This document shows positions 32,293 to 44,585 of a stretch of 64,000 bases of DNA, one piece after another. The notes beneath the pieces were generated by a model. It saw only the letters and a list, made by a program, of their open reading frames with translations, had not been told where the DNA came from and did no database searches. The stretch covers positions 73,348-137,347 of the forward strand of contig NW_003314366.1 in assembly GCF_000143415.4 (NCBI RefSeq), written 5' to 3'. Every line of letters begins with the position of its first letter. Within the stretch, counting starts at the first letter, position 1. Source of the DNA: Selaginella moellendorffii (Eukaryota; Streptophyta; Lycopodiopsida; Selaginellales; Selaginellaceae). The translations under genes were made by a program, and so were the position numbers.

Positions 32293-34038
32293 ATGGGGTG
32301 GAGCGTGGTGAGCATGAGATACTCGGACGCGCCACAGGTAGCGCAGCTGCTAGTCGCGGGACTCATCCTGGCAGCAGCTGTTCTGGGATTGTCATCCCAT
32401 TTCTTGGGATTCATTCCAGTCGCGATTCCGGCCTTCGGCATCTTTCTGCCCAAGAAAAAGGAGAACCGGCGCGTGAGGGTTTACATGGATGGCTGCTTCG
32501 ATCTTATGCACTACGGCCATGCGAATGCGCTGCGGCAGGCGAGAGCGCTTGGTGACGAGCTTGTGGTGGGAGTTGTGAGCGATGGAGAAATTGAGAGCAA
32601 CAAGGGACCGCCCGTCATGTCCATGGACGAGAGGTGGGCTCTTAAGAGTTTTCTTTTTTTTTTTCTCCTTGGTCTAACATCTCTTCCATAAAGGATGGCG
32701 ATGGTTCGCTCCGTGAAATGGGTGGACGAAGTTATTGAGGATGCTCCGTACGCTATCAACGAGGAATTCATGAACAAGCTCTTTACGAAGTACCGCATCG
32801 ACTATATCATTCACGGGGACGATCCTTGCCTTCTTCCCGATGGCAGCGACGCGTACGCACACGCCAAAAAGGCCGGCCGCTACAAGCAGATCAAGCGTAC
32901 AGAGGGAGTGTCGAGCACGGACATTGTTGGTACTGAAATAAGCTATCTCTTTCTCTCTTTTCCTCCACTCATGTCGAGCTGCAATTGCTACAGGAAGGAT
33001 GCTGCTTTGCGTGAGAGACCGGCCACCCAGCGAAATCCAGAACCATGCGTCTTTGCAGCGTCAGTTCAGTCACGGCCACAGCCATGGCCCAGACAGTCAT
33101 CCCCAGACTCAGATCTCCCATTTTTTGCCAACTTCGCGTCGCATAGTTCAGTTTTCAAATGGAAAGGTGTGTACCATTATTGAGCTCTGCCAACTAATTT
33201 ATTCTTTCTAAACTTCATTCTCTCAGGGTCCAAGGCCAGACGCTCGGATTGTTTACATTGATGGCGCATTTGACTTGTTCCACGCTGGGCATGTGGCTGT
33301 AGGTATTTTATATTCGATATTGTTGGAATTTTACTGTTCTTTTTGTCCTTCCAGATTTTGGAGCGTGCCAAAGCGTTGGGCGATTTCTTACTCGTGGGAA
33401 TTCACACGGACCAAACAGTGAGGTGATGATCCTTTTTGAAACATCTATGCTGTTTGTTTAGCGAGTGGCTTTTGTTCACAGGACTCGAAGGGGTGCACAT
33501 CATCCGGTGATGAACCTGCATGAGCGGAGCCTCAGTGTTCTCTCCTGCAGGTATGCCGATGAAATCATCATTGGAGCACCATGGGAAGTCACGAAAGACA
33601 TGGTGAGATCAAATGATGTAGATAGAGACTCATGGCTAACACCACATCTATTTCGTGTTGATCAGGTCACTACGTTCAACATCTCTTTGGTAGTACATGG
33701 AACCGTGGCGGAGACCACTGATTTTAAAGAGGTATACTGGTGCCTTGAGTGAGCTCTCACCGGCTCTCTTGTGCTCCCTTCCAGGGTGATTTCGATCCAT
33801 ATGCGTGTCCCAAGCAGCTAGGAAAATTCAAAATTTTGGAGAGCCCCCGGAACATAACTACGTCAACCATAATCGCGCGCATTGTCGCAAACCACGAGGC
33901 TTTCAGGGTCAGTGCCGTTACGATATAAACCAGTTGCCGTTATTGAGAAAATGTTTGTCTCTACAGAAGCGCAACGAGAAGAAGGCCGAGAGTGAGCGGA
34001 GGTACTACGCGAACAAGCAATTTGTAAATGGAGACTAG
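32293..34038 (+). CDS. PECT1: Ethanolamine-phosphate cytidylyltransferase
   Basis: Makes CDP-ethanolamine from CTP and phosphoethanolamine, the rate-setting step of the Kennedy pathway to phosphatidylethanolamine; plant PECT1 sits on the outer mitochondrial membrane. Nine exons: 32,293-32,633; 32,694-32,929; 32,994-33,166; 33,227-33,298; 33,355-33,422; 33,482-33,602; 33,666-33,731; 33,785-33,907; 33,967-34,038. They give 423 aa, close to the Arabidopsis enzyme. Two cytidylyltransferase halves are visible, with HxGH motifs HYGH and HAGH and the signatures YMDGCFDLMH and YIDGAFDLFH. An N-terminal membrane helix (LVAGLILAAAVLGL) fits membrane anchoring. A GTG nine bases upstream is ignored; ATG at 32,293 gives the family start. 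Confidence 0.95.
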
Positions 34039-34278
34039 GAGGGCGAGTATAGCTATTTTTCAATGATATAATCACTTTGAATATCTCTAGGCAAGGCAGA
34101 CAGCACACTTGGACTTCGAGATAGGATTGATAAGCTTGCAATTCTTGCACCTCCATCCGTTTCTCAAGAAGAAGAGTAGGTCTTCCTCATTCTATACCAA
34201 CTCGGATAGAAGACAGTCGGACCATCTATGTCAATTCAGCATTACGTTTGGCCGGCTTAGTGCTTTGTTCGGCCTCAT

Positions 34279-34893
34279 TCCTTTTAGAAGCAACATCAAC
34301 GTCGAGCCCGGCTTCTAGAGAGCTGGCCATAAACTGTTGGGTGCGCTTTGTCAGTGTGACGAGCTTATAAAGCCGATCCTCTCCTCGCATCCTTGCACTC
34401 GTTCTCGGCGCAATGTGAAGCCTGTCTCAAGGCCGCAGCGGCATCTTGGAGGTAATTGTACAGGCTGACCTTGTACGAGTTGTCTTGATGATCAGAAGCA
34501 CACAAGTAGTATTCATACACGAAGCTCCACTTCATGACCCTGCGGCACCGGACACTCATCTTCCACGCATCGAGTATGAAGTTGAGCTCGATATAGGTGT
34601 CACTGTCCTTGTTCAGCTTGGTCTGGAATGACCGTGCTCAAGTCGCTCTGCACCTTGTCCATGGACTTGGCCCGCCTCGAACCTCGCAAAGAGGTGCTCG
34701 TATCGCTTCACGTCCATTCGGGCCTTGCGCCTGTCTTTTGCCACAGAATATTCTTCCTGGTATGCATTGCACCAGCCGGAAGCGCCATGCTTCAAGGCAG
34801 ATCCAGCAAAACTGGTGCTTGTATGGAGCGGCACAAAGGCTTTGTTCCTTTTAGAAGCAACAACATCAACGTTGTCAAGCCTGTTCTTCTCTA
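34279..34893. repeat. Short dispersed repeat inside the ARIADNE-like pseudogene
   Basis: TTCCTTTTAGAAGCAACATC at 34,279 recurs with a 3-bp insertion at about 34,848, each followed by related sequence for about 45 bp. The second copy lies exactly where the RING2-like frame is lost, suggesting a small duplication or insertion broke the gene. Confidence 0.5.
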
Positions 34894-35120
34894 TGGGCCG
34901 GCTGCACTTGCCAACCAGCCATGCAACGTTGCCACTCTCGGACTTGTTCTTGGCGTTCCACTTGGCAGCGAGCTCGCACGAGATCGAAGGCTGCGGCTAG
35001 TCGAGGCACCCCCAGCAGAAAGTCACAAGACACTTGCATCTCACTTCGGAGGCTCCAGTCTGTGGGTTCGAAAACGGCCAGGTGCCGGGCACCTCTGGCT
35101 TTCCACATAAGAGGCTGTAC
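34380..35120 (-). pseudogene. ARIADNE-like RBR E3 ubiquitin ligase fragment
   Basis: Minus-strand pieces in shifting frames match the C-terminal half of plant ARIADNE proteins. An IBR/RING2-like part (CKCLVTFCWGC, KWNAKNKSES, RPIEKN) is followed by a Tyr/Arg-rich helical part (RRKARMDVKRYEHLFARFE) and the Ariadne-domain phrase VRCRRVMKWSFVYEYYL. The frame breaks near 34,860, where RING2 should continue but a short sequence repeated from 34,279-34,321 intervenes. The RING1 part is absent. It is a truncated pseudogene copy. Confidence 0.6.
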
Positions 35121-35349
35121 CGCACAAACTCGTGAACGATCAAAATGAGGGTGCAATTACAGAGCATGCAGGGGATTCCAAGATCCCAAGAATATAAGGA
35201 TAAGAGCAGGAAGCAATGGGTTCAAGGCTTCTGTATTTAACAGTGTTTCTTAGAGTGTGATTGGATTGGAGTGTGTTTATATTCGTTTTGTAGATTGATT
35301 GTGAATGTGGGTTCTTTTGTTTGAAAAGTAAATGTGTTTCAATTAATGT

Positions 35350-35826
35350 CTAGAGTATCTCAGGGTGAGATCCTGTGTCTGCACTATGAGGTTGAATCAC
35401 GTGCACGCATTTGTTTCGTGTCGTGAACTCACTAGCAAAGAGACTGAGCAGTGTTGGTGAGAGATCAGGGAGGCTTGCCATATGGCTTGAGTGACCCATT
35501 GCACCTTCTAGGGCGGTCCAAGGCACCAGGTCATCACTGCACAACTGGACCACAATTCTGTTCCAGACATCTGCTTCGGATGCAATCTGGTCCATATCAC
35601 TCCCAGCACTCGTCGCAGAAGCTGCAAAGGGCATACCTGATTCTATCCAGTGGATAAAACTCAAAGTATATGTCAAATCACCGACACCATTGCCAACAAT
35701 GAAAACCCCACGAACTTTTGATTTGTCCGCAAACCATGGCTTCACCCCTCTGAAGAGCAAATCTGCGGCTTCTTGCATTGCCTGATTCTGTAGCTGAGCA
35801 ATCTGAACTTCATCCAAAGGCACCAC
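35350..35826 (-). other. Unrecognised open frame without ATG start
   Basis: About 158 codons stay open, with protein-like composition (VFIVGNGVGDLTYTLSFIHW, LFASEFTTRN). A splice-acceptor-like CTGCAG lies at its upstream end, and an in-frame TAA lies just beyond. No ATG is in frame and no family is recognised. It may be a last exon or a gene fragment lying between the ARIADNE pseudogene and MED13. Confidence 0.3.
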
Positions 35827-36005
35827 TGCAGCTACTGCTGCTTACGAATGGCCATCGTCATCTGGAACATAGTCATCTTGAAAAAATCTTTTAAACTAGA
35901 GTGGAAGCAAATCCTCGCCGCACACGTGTCCATCACTCTAGGGTTAGGGTTAGCGCGTGGCACTGGCAGTGGCGCTGGCCAAGGCGCCACAGCAGCCCCG
36001 CGACG

Positions 36006-39000
36006 ATGATGTTCACCAATGTCTTCCGAATTGTAAGTGCTGCTGTCGCGGTTGGAGCTGTCGTTGCTGATGAATGCCGGTTTTACAGGGCGGGTTGCAA
36101 GAAGTCTCGTGGTTTCAGCTCGTTGCGGACGATTCCCAGAGGTAAGAGTGATTAGACAAACAGGAATGTAGCCTAGTGTAACGCTTTCCTCGCGAGCAGG
36201 AAGAATCAAGAATGCAGCGAAGATAAGCTCGCTAAGCAGCTCCTCGCAGCACACATTGAGCTCCAGAATGAAGGACGACTTAGTTCATGGACTTATTCGT
36301 CACAAGACAAAGGCCAGTGAAACTCGAGGCTTGGATCCATTTACTGAGTTTCTTTCTCTGTCTTTTGCTGCAGGCCAAAAGCTCAAACTGTGGCTCTTTT
36401 TACCCGGGCGTCACATTGACAGCAGGTCGTCTCTGGATTTGAGAGGTTTTGCGAACTCCACTCTTGTCTTGCTACTGCTCGAACTTATGCCACTTTGCTT
36501 TTCTTTTGGCAGTTTTAAAATCCGGAGTGTGGACCTGTCCTGGGACGTCGACGGAAGTGACAGCAGCCTTATGCCAAGCCCTTCGCAATCGCTTTGAAAG
36601 GTGAAGTAGTAATTTTTGTAGCTCTGGCCTTAGCTTATGCATTTGTATTCCCTGAGCAGGGCGCTGGGTGCTTTTGCTTACGTTCGTTTCGGTGATATGT
36701 TTGTCAAGTGCAAGAGATACACCGCAGATGATTCAGACTTCAGGTGGGGTTCGGTTTGGTCGCGTCTCTCTGCTCTTATGAATCCAAACTACTTGGCAGA
36801 CGAACACTTCCGTCTTGTGAAGCTACGTTTTTTGCGAGTGAAGAAGGCGTGTTTGTCCACTTGCGCATTTCCAGAAGGTTAGGCTTCGTATGTACCGCAT
36901 GGGATGCTCTAACTTGGTGTTATCGATGCAGACGAATGAGGCCTTTGGCAGCGTCAGATGTTCGAGCTGTACTTACGCAGCATCTGACCTCTTCTACACC
37001 ACCGATAGAGAATCCTGCTGGTATGCAACAAAAAGCGATCGGATTGTCTCACGTTCTTTTTCCTTTTATTTTATGTTTATGTAGTCGTTGTTGCACCCTA
37101 TGGTCTGACGGGATGGCTCACTGGATGCTGCCCTGGAGATCTGGTTCGACAAATATCCCAAAGGTAAAAACGAGTAGCTGCATGCTTGTGCATTGTCATT
37201 CATAGAACATTGCTGGGAAATATAGATTGCAGACAATGGACTTGCTGCTATGCAGGCTGATAGAGCCAGTGCTCGAAATACTGTTGCCATTGCAGCAAGT
37301 CTGGACCTCTGAAGGACTCTAGCATCAAAAGTTCAGTCACTCCGAGGAATGGAGGATTTGCCTCTCGAAGCTGGTATGTCGAAGTTCGCATGAGGTTCCA
37401 GCTAGCCAAAGGCAAGTCTCAGCCCAAGACGGATCAGAACCAGTGGATTGAAAAGGTTTTTATTTTCCCGCCGGAAGCTGTGGTTGTTCCGACCGTGCCT
37501 CCGATCTCTGCTCGAACTTACCTCAAAAGGTATGCTTACGAGGTGGCGTCCGCGCAAAGTATATTGATTTAAATTATCGGCAGGTGCTGGCTTCGAAAGC
37601 AGGCCGGAACACATTGGCTTGAGGACGCCTTTTCCGTAAGAAAATTTCTACCGCTTACAAATCTGGCAGGGTAAGGCTCTTTGTATCTCCTAAGGACATG
37701 CAGCTCAATGTTGATCTTGTGCAGACATAGATTACAGGCTATGGGTAAAGCTAATACTATTTGGAAGCTGAATAGCAATGGCAGCAAAAGCAGCACTAGC
37801 AGCGGTAGCGGCGGTAGCAGTATCAAAAGTAGTGACAGTAGGGGTAGCTCGGGCAGTGAAAGTGATGTGAATGATGATGGCGACTACAGAGAAGATGCAG
37901 ATTCCGCCGCTACCTTGGCTGGACCAAATGGGACGATGATATCTTCGTCAGGACGCACCCCAGATGGCGATAATAAGCGTCTGCCGGTAAGCTGCTGCTA
38001 CTGCCGACTTATCGATCTCTTGCGCTGCTTTTCAGGGATCAAAGCGCGGGAGAGAACACGGAAATGATATGCACAATAGTTCTAAATCTGCAAGAAGAAC
38101 TAGCCCTGAGATTTCATCGTCAGCCGCAAATAATGCCGAGTCCACGAAAGGTGCACCAAGTCAGGCGGGGACACCCTGGGACTGGACCGATCAGGTTAAC
38201 ATGCAAAGTGATGCAGACTTTTTTGCGGAGTTCGGAGATTTTGGAGATTTCTTTGAAGGTGACGGGCTTGGTTTCGGTGAGGTATGCTGCTTCTTCTTTC
38301 GACCAGATTTTTGCCCTGACGCACACTTCGTGGCTGTGTAGCCTCCAGGGACGATGGAATCCCAATCATACATGTTCCCGTTTGACGGTGATGGGTCGAA
38401 TACTCCGGGAACACAGTTTATTGAGACTTCAGATCCAATGCGACTACCGATACTGGATTTTCCTATGCTTGAGGTATTGGGTCAAGCGGAAGATTTGGAA
38501 AAGGAACAGGATACAGGCACAGTCGTCGATGAGAAGTGCGAACCAGAATCTTCACCGCCTGTTCTCGTTCCTGCCGGTCTTTCTCTAGTGGCCAAGTCCG
38601 AAGCGGCCTTGATATTTGCTTCCGAGTATGCTCCTATCGATATTACTGGTCTGGACAAGCTGGACAGAAAACCTGCATACAAACCAGATGCAAGAAAGGA
38701 AACTTCAGCTTCTCAGTCCGCAAGCTATGTTTATGGAGCGACTCCTCCACCGACGCCAAAGCTAGACTCGTACGAACGTAAAGCGCACTCTAGATGGCGG
38801 ACCGAGTTTGAAGAACGGAAAAATGTAGCAGTTAACAATTTCGGCAACTTAAAGTATGGTGAAACATCGCCTACGGACAATACTCTGGTTGCGAAAACTG
38901 GTAACTCCCATCGAATACAAGGGCCACTGGCTGCTACACTTGCAACGGAGTTGGAATGTGCAATGTTTCAACTTCAACTCCACAGCGTCAAAGGATTCGC

Positions 39001-42000
39001 GTACTGTGCTCATCCGAACGAACATGCCAAGCTTACAGAGTCGTCTCATAAGGAATGCACTTCTGAAATAACGGACTCGTCAGATGCCTGCGACAGCTTA
39101 CGGCGCAAGCCTGATCGGAAGAAAGTTCCTGAAAGAATTGCTGGAGATACGGATGACTTATCTCACGATGGGCCTCGGCCAGTTGAGGTTGGCGTATGGC
39201 GTCCAGTTGGTTTACCAAAGCCGCAGCAAAGGCCTCCGGATGGTGGCCGCGGAGTGGTTTCCAATATAGCATCTCCAGAGGTTGGCACTCCGTCTGAAAT
39301 AAGTGACGCGGCCATGCAGGACATCGTCGACTTGATACCGCTTTTAGTTCAACAAGCAGCTTGTTGCAATGACATATCTCTGAATGGGGAGCATGGAGAT
39401 GGTGCATTAGCTTGGCTGACTTTACAGCAGAAGCTAAGTCAACAGGATCTGAGCTGGACAAGTGATGTGTGTGATCCTTCTATCACCGAGGTGAGTGTCT
39501 GTTTTTTTTTTTTTTTCATTCAATACCAAGCTTTCTGCGGTGGTGGTGTGCAGATTTCTCCTGCTACAGTAGCAAGCATTCTTCAGTCAGATATGCGTCA
39601 GGCTGTGGGTGTTGCGTTTAGTGATATCAATGCGGCTGGTCCGTTGAGCTTGGCTGAGTGGTGTCGGGGTAAGACTCCGACAGACAATCATTCAGGACCA
39701 TCTGACTCTAAGGACCTTGTCAGCAGTATAACCGGCGAGCCTATTACGCCTCCGCAATCGGCGAAGGTAGTGTCTTTGCAGGATCTGGATAATCATGCTC
39801 CGGATTTTCGTAGGAGTGGTCGAGAGGCCGAGGATGCTGCTCAGAGAAGGTTGTGTGTTGATGATGCTGAAAGTCAAGCATTATCATACGCCATGCTTCC
39901 AGTGCCTACTCTTCTCGTCGGGTATTTCTCTCTTTTGCCATTTCATTGCTGTCCTAAATAGTGTCTTCGTCTCAGATATCAAGAAGATTGGTTAAGAACG
40001 GCTCCAAGGTCTCTGCGGTACTGGGAAAAAGCTCCTTTCGAACCGTATGGCTACCCGAAATCTGTAAGGCTTTTCATTTGCTAAGTCTTCCAAATTCACT
40101 GACTCGTTTTCGAAGGTTACATACTACGTTATTTGCGCTGGTTTGGATCCTTTGCTGTGTTCCGCACTTGAGTTTTTTCAGCAACTCAGTAGTGGTAAGT
40201 CTTCAATGCCACCATTGTTGGGATTCCCCTCATTTTTTATTTTTTATTTTATTTTATTTTATTTTATTTGTGCAGTTTATGAAGCATGCAAGCTTGGAGC
40301 ACACATTCCAGCCACTGTCACGGCACAAACTGTCAGCAAACGCTTGCTACCTGGATTCGTTCCAGTAGATTTTCCTTCCAAGCTTAAAGGAAGTTCCTCA
40401 TCTATTAATCTGGCAAACGACTACATAACGGCTATGGATAATGGCTGGGATGTCTCCGAATTTCGAAAGTCTCTTCGAAAAGCGTGCAAATCCCTCAACC
40501 TCGGCAATTCTGTATCCCTGGAGGCTGATCATGAAAACAGCCCCAGCACGGTATGCGATGGCCACTTTGTATGTATCTTCTAACACACAAGTGCAGGTTC
40601 TTTACGTTGTAAGTCCTTCGTCGGAGCCCTCCATGGTTTTGCAAACGCTGATGGAGACCTGTCAGAGCATTGGACCGAACTTAAACATCAAAAAGGCTTC
40701 AGGGAAAAATTCAATGGAGGATGGAAAGCAACCAGTTGTCGGATTTTCTATCGGAAGGCTAGCCTTGCAAGTGGTAACTCCCGAAACGGTGATAAGGTTG
40801 AGTAGCTCGCCTGCAGCCGGGCTTGACATCCTGAAGGAGCTATCATTTGCAGTATATAACAAGCTGCGTCGTATACCATACAAAGCTGCTGAAGATACGC
40901 AACAATATGGCTTTGCATCTAAATCCCGTATGGGTTTGCAGAGCAATACTGCGATGACATGGAAAGACTGTCGGAATGTCTCATTACTGGACACTGGAAA
41001 CTTACGCTGGGACAAGTCATGGTCTTCTTCCAGGCTGTTGGAAACGTCTGCTTCCGGTCCGCCAGCACCATTCCGACTCTTATACGAGCCTCTGTTTATT
41101 CTCGCGGATGGTTGTTTATTGGACCACTCTATGGGACAACTGACCAAAGCCAGAACAGAAGAGGTTTCGACACAGAGTTTTGGGATACCAGACACTGGCA
41201 GTGTAGCCGACGGGGTCTCCAGGACTAGCAGCCAGCCACTCTCTTTTCACTGCTGTTATTCGTGGACGAGCAACTGGCTGTGGCTGATCGCCGTCTGGAT
41301 AGATTCCCAAGGGAAGATGCTGGACGTGAACGTATTTCCTAGTCCCCGGTGCACGCAGGATAAGGATGACTGCTCCAAAGAACTGTGTCAGCTCTTTAGT
41401 CAGGTAATGCAACAGGGTCAGCAGCTCTTGGCAACCATGTCTCGAACGGCAGGCAACAGGGGCCACACAGTTACCGTCACCCGCATGGGTGTTCTGTATG
41501 AAACCGAGTACCAAGGTATGATCAAGTTATACTTTTTCTTATCAAGCTAACTGATCCTCGACCATGCTGCAGAATGGCAACGCGTGTTTATGAACATCGC
41601 GGGAGATGAATCCAGAGCATGGCCCGTGGTGATTCGTCCGGACAGCGGCGGTGATGGTAGCTCTTTGTCCCAGCAGAGAAATGTGAGCGCAGTCGTGGGA
41701 TTTCCATCGTCTCCAGGTTCGTCGTCGTCTTTTGTTTCGCGCGGCTTAAACCCAAAGCCGGAGATCAACTTCCATGCTGGGAAGCTTGCCGGTGTGACCT
41801 TGGCAACGGTGTCTGGTGACGAATCATTGCAGGTGCTGAGCCTCGCCGAATCTGCTGGTAAGCTGGAATTTCCTTCGTATCCAACTATACGCTGACTGAT
41901 GTTTTCATTCCAGCAGCTTCGACATGGTCCGTAGCCAGCTCGAGTGGACTAGCCTCCGGTTTTGGCATGGCAAAAACAATCGCTTCTCTTAACGGGGCTT

Positions 42001-42587
42001 ACCTCTTCATTCCCGCTCACGGTTTACGCTCGCTCTCCTCGTCAGACTCGGTGGCTAGCAACAAAGTCAACGCCCCGGCATTTGGACAGTGGATCCAGAG
42101 CAGAGGCTCCGTCTCTCCCGTTGCATCCGGCTACGTCATCTCCGGCCCGACCACAGCTCTACGAGCCGAGGTTGCTCAAGTTTCCATGGAGGAGGAATGG
42201 CCGAGCACGCTCCAGATCGGTCTCGTAGCACACTTTGGCTCCTCCAAGGCTCGGCAGGAGACGCAAGGAATGCGTCTGGGTGGGAATGGCTTGTGTGACA
42301 ACGCCGGTAGTAGCAGCAACACTGGCGGCAGCAGTGCGGGTACAGGAAAGCAAGGCAGCAGCAGCGGCATCAAGCAGCAAATCCGCTACGTTCTAGAGCA
42401 ACTTGGAGCCGAGTTTTATGGCCTGTCATGGCTGACCATCAGTCCCATGTACCTCCACCGCCGCCGACCGCTGCCTTACCACTGCGACGTAGCGCAGCGG
42501 CTGGAGAAGCTACTGGGTTACATGGAGGCGGCGGCGGAGCTATCGCCCACTGCTACCACGGCCACCGCCGCCGCCACCGCTAGCTAG
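36006..42587 (+). CDS. MED13: Mediator complex subunit 13
   Basis: Large scaffold subunit of the CDK8 kinase module, linking it to core Mediator in the nucleus; the plant form (GRAND CENTRAL/MACCHI-BOU 2) controls embryo patterning timing. Twenty-one exons sum to 1,766 aa; the first is 36,006-36,032, and the longest are 38,342-39,490 and 40,597-41,515. Diagnostic phrases: MFTNVFRI then GGLQEVSWFQL; KLKLWLFLPGRH; AYVRFGDMFVK; GLTGWLTGCCPGDLV; an acidic FGDFGDFFEGD; then YQEDWLRTAPRSLRYWEKAPFEPY and LEFFQQLSS. The C-terminal MID/PIWI-like region ends in LSWLTISPMYLHRRRPLPYH. Low-complexity Ser and Ala tracts occur at about 37,770 and 42,530. Intron 3 (36,313-36,373) needs a GC donor. Two ATGs in tandem (36,006, 36,009); the first is used. 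The 3' end lies 36 bp from the convergent PPR gene. Confidence 0.93.
36313..36373 (+). other. GC-AG intron in MED13
   Basis: No GT donor keeps both the upstream LSSWTYSSQDK and downstream GQKLKLWLF blocks in frame. Exon AAAG followed by GCCAGT and a normal CTGCAG acceptor does. GC-AG introns are a known minor class spliced by the major spliceosome. Confidence 0.6.
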
Positions 42588-42623
42588 AGACACTATGATT
42601 AACTATGTACATATGGGCTTCTT

Positions 42624-44585
42624 TTACCGGTTGACAAGTGTAGACAACAATACGTATGCTCCTCCCTCGTTTGGATTCATACTCAATACCATATTTGCGG
42701 CACGTCCACCATTCTGTAAGACTCTATGGCTTTTGCACGCCCCAAGCAAGCTAGTCCACTCCAAAACATCTGGAAAGTATGGCATGTTTGCAATGAGCTC
42801 TTCTGCCTCGTTCAGGTGTCCTGACCGGCCCAACAGATCCACAAAGCATCTATAGTGCTGCTTGCTTGGCTCCATTCCATAGTCTGCTACAACTGAAGCA
42901 AAGCACTGCCTTCCTCGCTTAACGTTTCCAGTATGGCTGCACGCCACAAGACCCAAAACAAAGCACGTCAAGTCAGGGAGGTGGAGCATCTTGAGCGAAT
43001 CAAACAGTTCCAATGCCTCAAGTGATCTACCCGCATGAGCTAGGGCTGCCAGCATTGCAGCATATGAAATCAGGTCAGGCTCGGGAATCTGGGCCAGCAG
43101 CTTCAAAGCTCTGTCCAAATGCCCATTCACGGCATATGCTGTCAACAGGGTATTCCATGTAGCTGATTCGTGTTGGGGGACACTTACAAACATCCTAATG
43201 GCCTTGGCCAGATGCCCATGATGAGAGTATGCTGAAAGCATTGTGTTCCATGACAGGAGATCCTGCTCTGGCATGGAGTTGAAGTGTTGCTCCATCTCCA
43301 CCATTTCATACACCCCGCTCTTGCTTTTCAAGAGTAGCATTGTGGTCCACGAGACGAGGTCGCGCTGTGGCATTTCTTCAAACAAGCACGTAGACTCCTC
43401 TATGCAACTGTGGCAGGCATATGCCGCAAGCATTGAGTTCCAGGATACAATGTCCCTGAAAGCCATTTTGGTAAACACAAGCATGGCATATTCAACGAGG
43501 CCGCTTTCTGAGAATGCAGCAATCATTGTGTTGGACGATAAGACGTCGTGATATGGCATGTCTTTGAAAATCTCTTTAGCTTCTTCAATATGCCGTGACT
43601 GGGCATATACTGCCAACATGGCATTATACGAGGCAAGGTTGCGCTGTGGCATCTCTCTAAACATCTCTTGTGACCCGACTGTATTGCCTGCCTCGCCCAA
43701 ACCATAAATCAGGGCATTCCACGACACAAGATCCCATTCGGGCATGCTGTTGAAAATCTCCAAACAACGATGCCCTTGCTTGTTTTGGGCATGTGCAACA
43801 AGCATCACATTCCAGCACACGATGTCGATCTGATGGGCCTCCAGAAATATAAGCTCAGATTCCTGTAAATACCCTTCTTGGGCATACAGTGCCATGATTG
43901 TTGTCCATGAAACCAGGTTCCTTTCTGGCATCTCTTCAAGGAAGTTTGCAGATTCCTCTAGACGACCGGCTCGAGCATAGGCTGCGAGCATCCCATTCCA
44001 CGTCGCCACATTCCGCAAAGGAATGCTGCCAAACAGCTGCTGGGAGAGATCCAGGCGTCCATTCTCAGAGCATGCACTGATCATGGCATTCCACGAAACA
44101 ATGTCTCTCTCTGGCATTTGCTCAAAGATCTCAATCGCAGACTCTACCTCTCCACTCTGGGCATACATGCTGATCATCGTTGTGTACGTCACCTCGTTTC
44201 TAGCGGGCATTCCCTCGAACATCTCCACACACTCTTTCATATGCCCAGTTCGGGCATATCCAGCCAAGAGCACATTCCAAGGAATGACGCTCTTGTGAGG
44301 CATTGTCGCAAAGATTCTCTGGGCTTCTTCCAAAAGCCCGTTCCTTACGTAGGCAATGAGCAGGAGATCCCAGGAGAAGGAATCTTTCCTGTGGAGCGAG
44401 TCAAAGACCCGGCGGGCATTAGCGACACTAGAACACCTCCCATACATCTCGATCAGCTTGTTGCAAAGGAAGATGTCGTTGCTCGTGTCCTTGAGGATGG
44501 ATTGGATCCTGGAGTGAGCTTGGAGCGCTTGAGAGGGAGTTGCAGAGCTTTGGATGAGCTCCAAGCACTGCTGCCTCCTATTCAT
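42624..44585 (-). CDS. PLS-type pentatricopeptide repeat protein, short C-terminus
   Basis: Predicted organellar RNA-binding protein, probably a C-to-U editing specificity factor. Intronless, 653 aa, with about 18 PPR motifs. Most are ~31-residue S-type units with the recurring core VSWN or TWN plus MPERD-like ends. It ends within an E1-like segment (GGAYVLLSTLVNR) and has no E2/E+ or DYW deaminase domain. It may therefore need a DYW partner in trans, or be a truncated editing factor. No clear targeting peptide: the N-terminus is MNRRQQCLELIQSS. The start codons of this gene and PRMT7 are 48 bp apart, and its 3' end is 36 bp from MED13. Confidence 0.88.
   Translation of the reverse strand: MNRRQQCLELIQSSATPSQALQAHSRIQSILKDTSNDIFLCNKLIEMYGRCSSVANARRVFDSLHRKDSFSWDLLLIAYVRNGLLEEAQRIFATMPHKSVIPWNVLLAGYARTGHMKECVEMFEGMPARNEVTYTTMISMYAQSGEVESAIEIFEQMPERDIVSWNAMISACSENGRLDLSQQLFGSIPLRNVATWNGMLAAYARAGRLEESANFLEEMPERNLVSWTTIMALYAQEGYLQESELIFLEAHQIDIVCWNVMLVAHAQNKQGHRCLEIFNSMPEWDLVSWNALIYGLGEAGNTVGSQEMFREMPQRNLASYNAMLAVYAQSRHIEEAKEIFKDMPYHDVLSSNTMIAAFSESGLVEYAMLVFTKMAFRDIVSWNSMLAAYACHSCIEESTCLFEEMPQRDLVSWTTMLLLKSKSGVYEMVEMEQHFNSMPEQDLLSWNTMLSAYSHHGHLAKAIRMFVSVPQHESATWNTLLTAYAVNGHLDRALKLLAQIPEPDLISYAAMLAALAHAGRSLEALELFDSLKMLHLPDLTCFVLGLVACSHTGNVKRGRQCFASVVADYGMEPSKQHYRCFVDLLGRSGHLNEAEELIANMPYFPDVLEWTSLLGACKSHRVLQNGGRAANMVLSMNPNEGGAYVLLSTLVNR

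Noticed and set aside
35832-36254. 140-codon minus frame over the MED13 first exons
   Set aside because: Antisense to conserved MED13 exons 1-3; no independent support.
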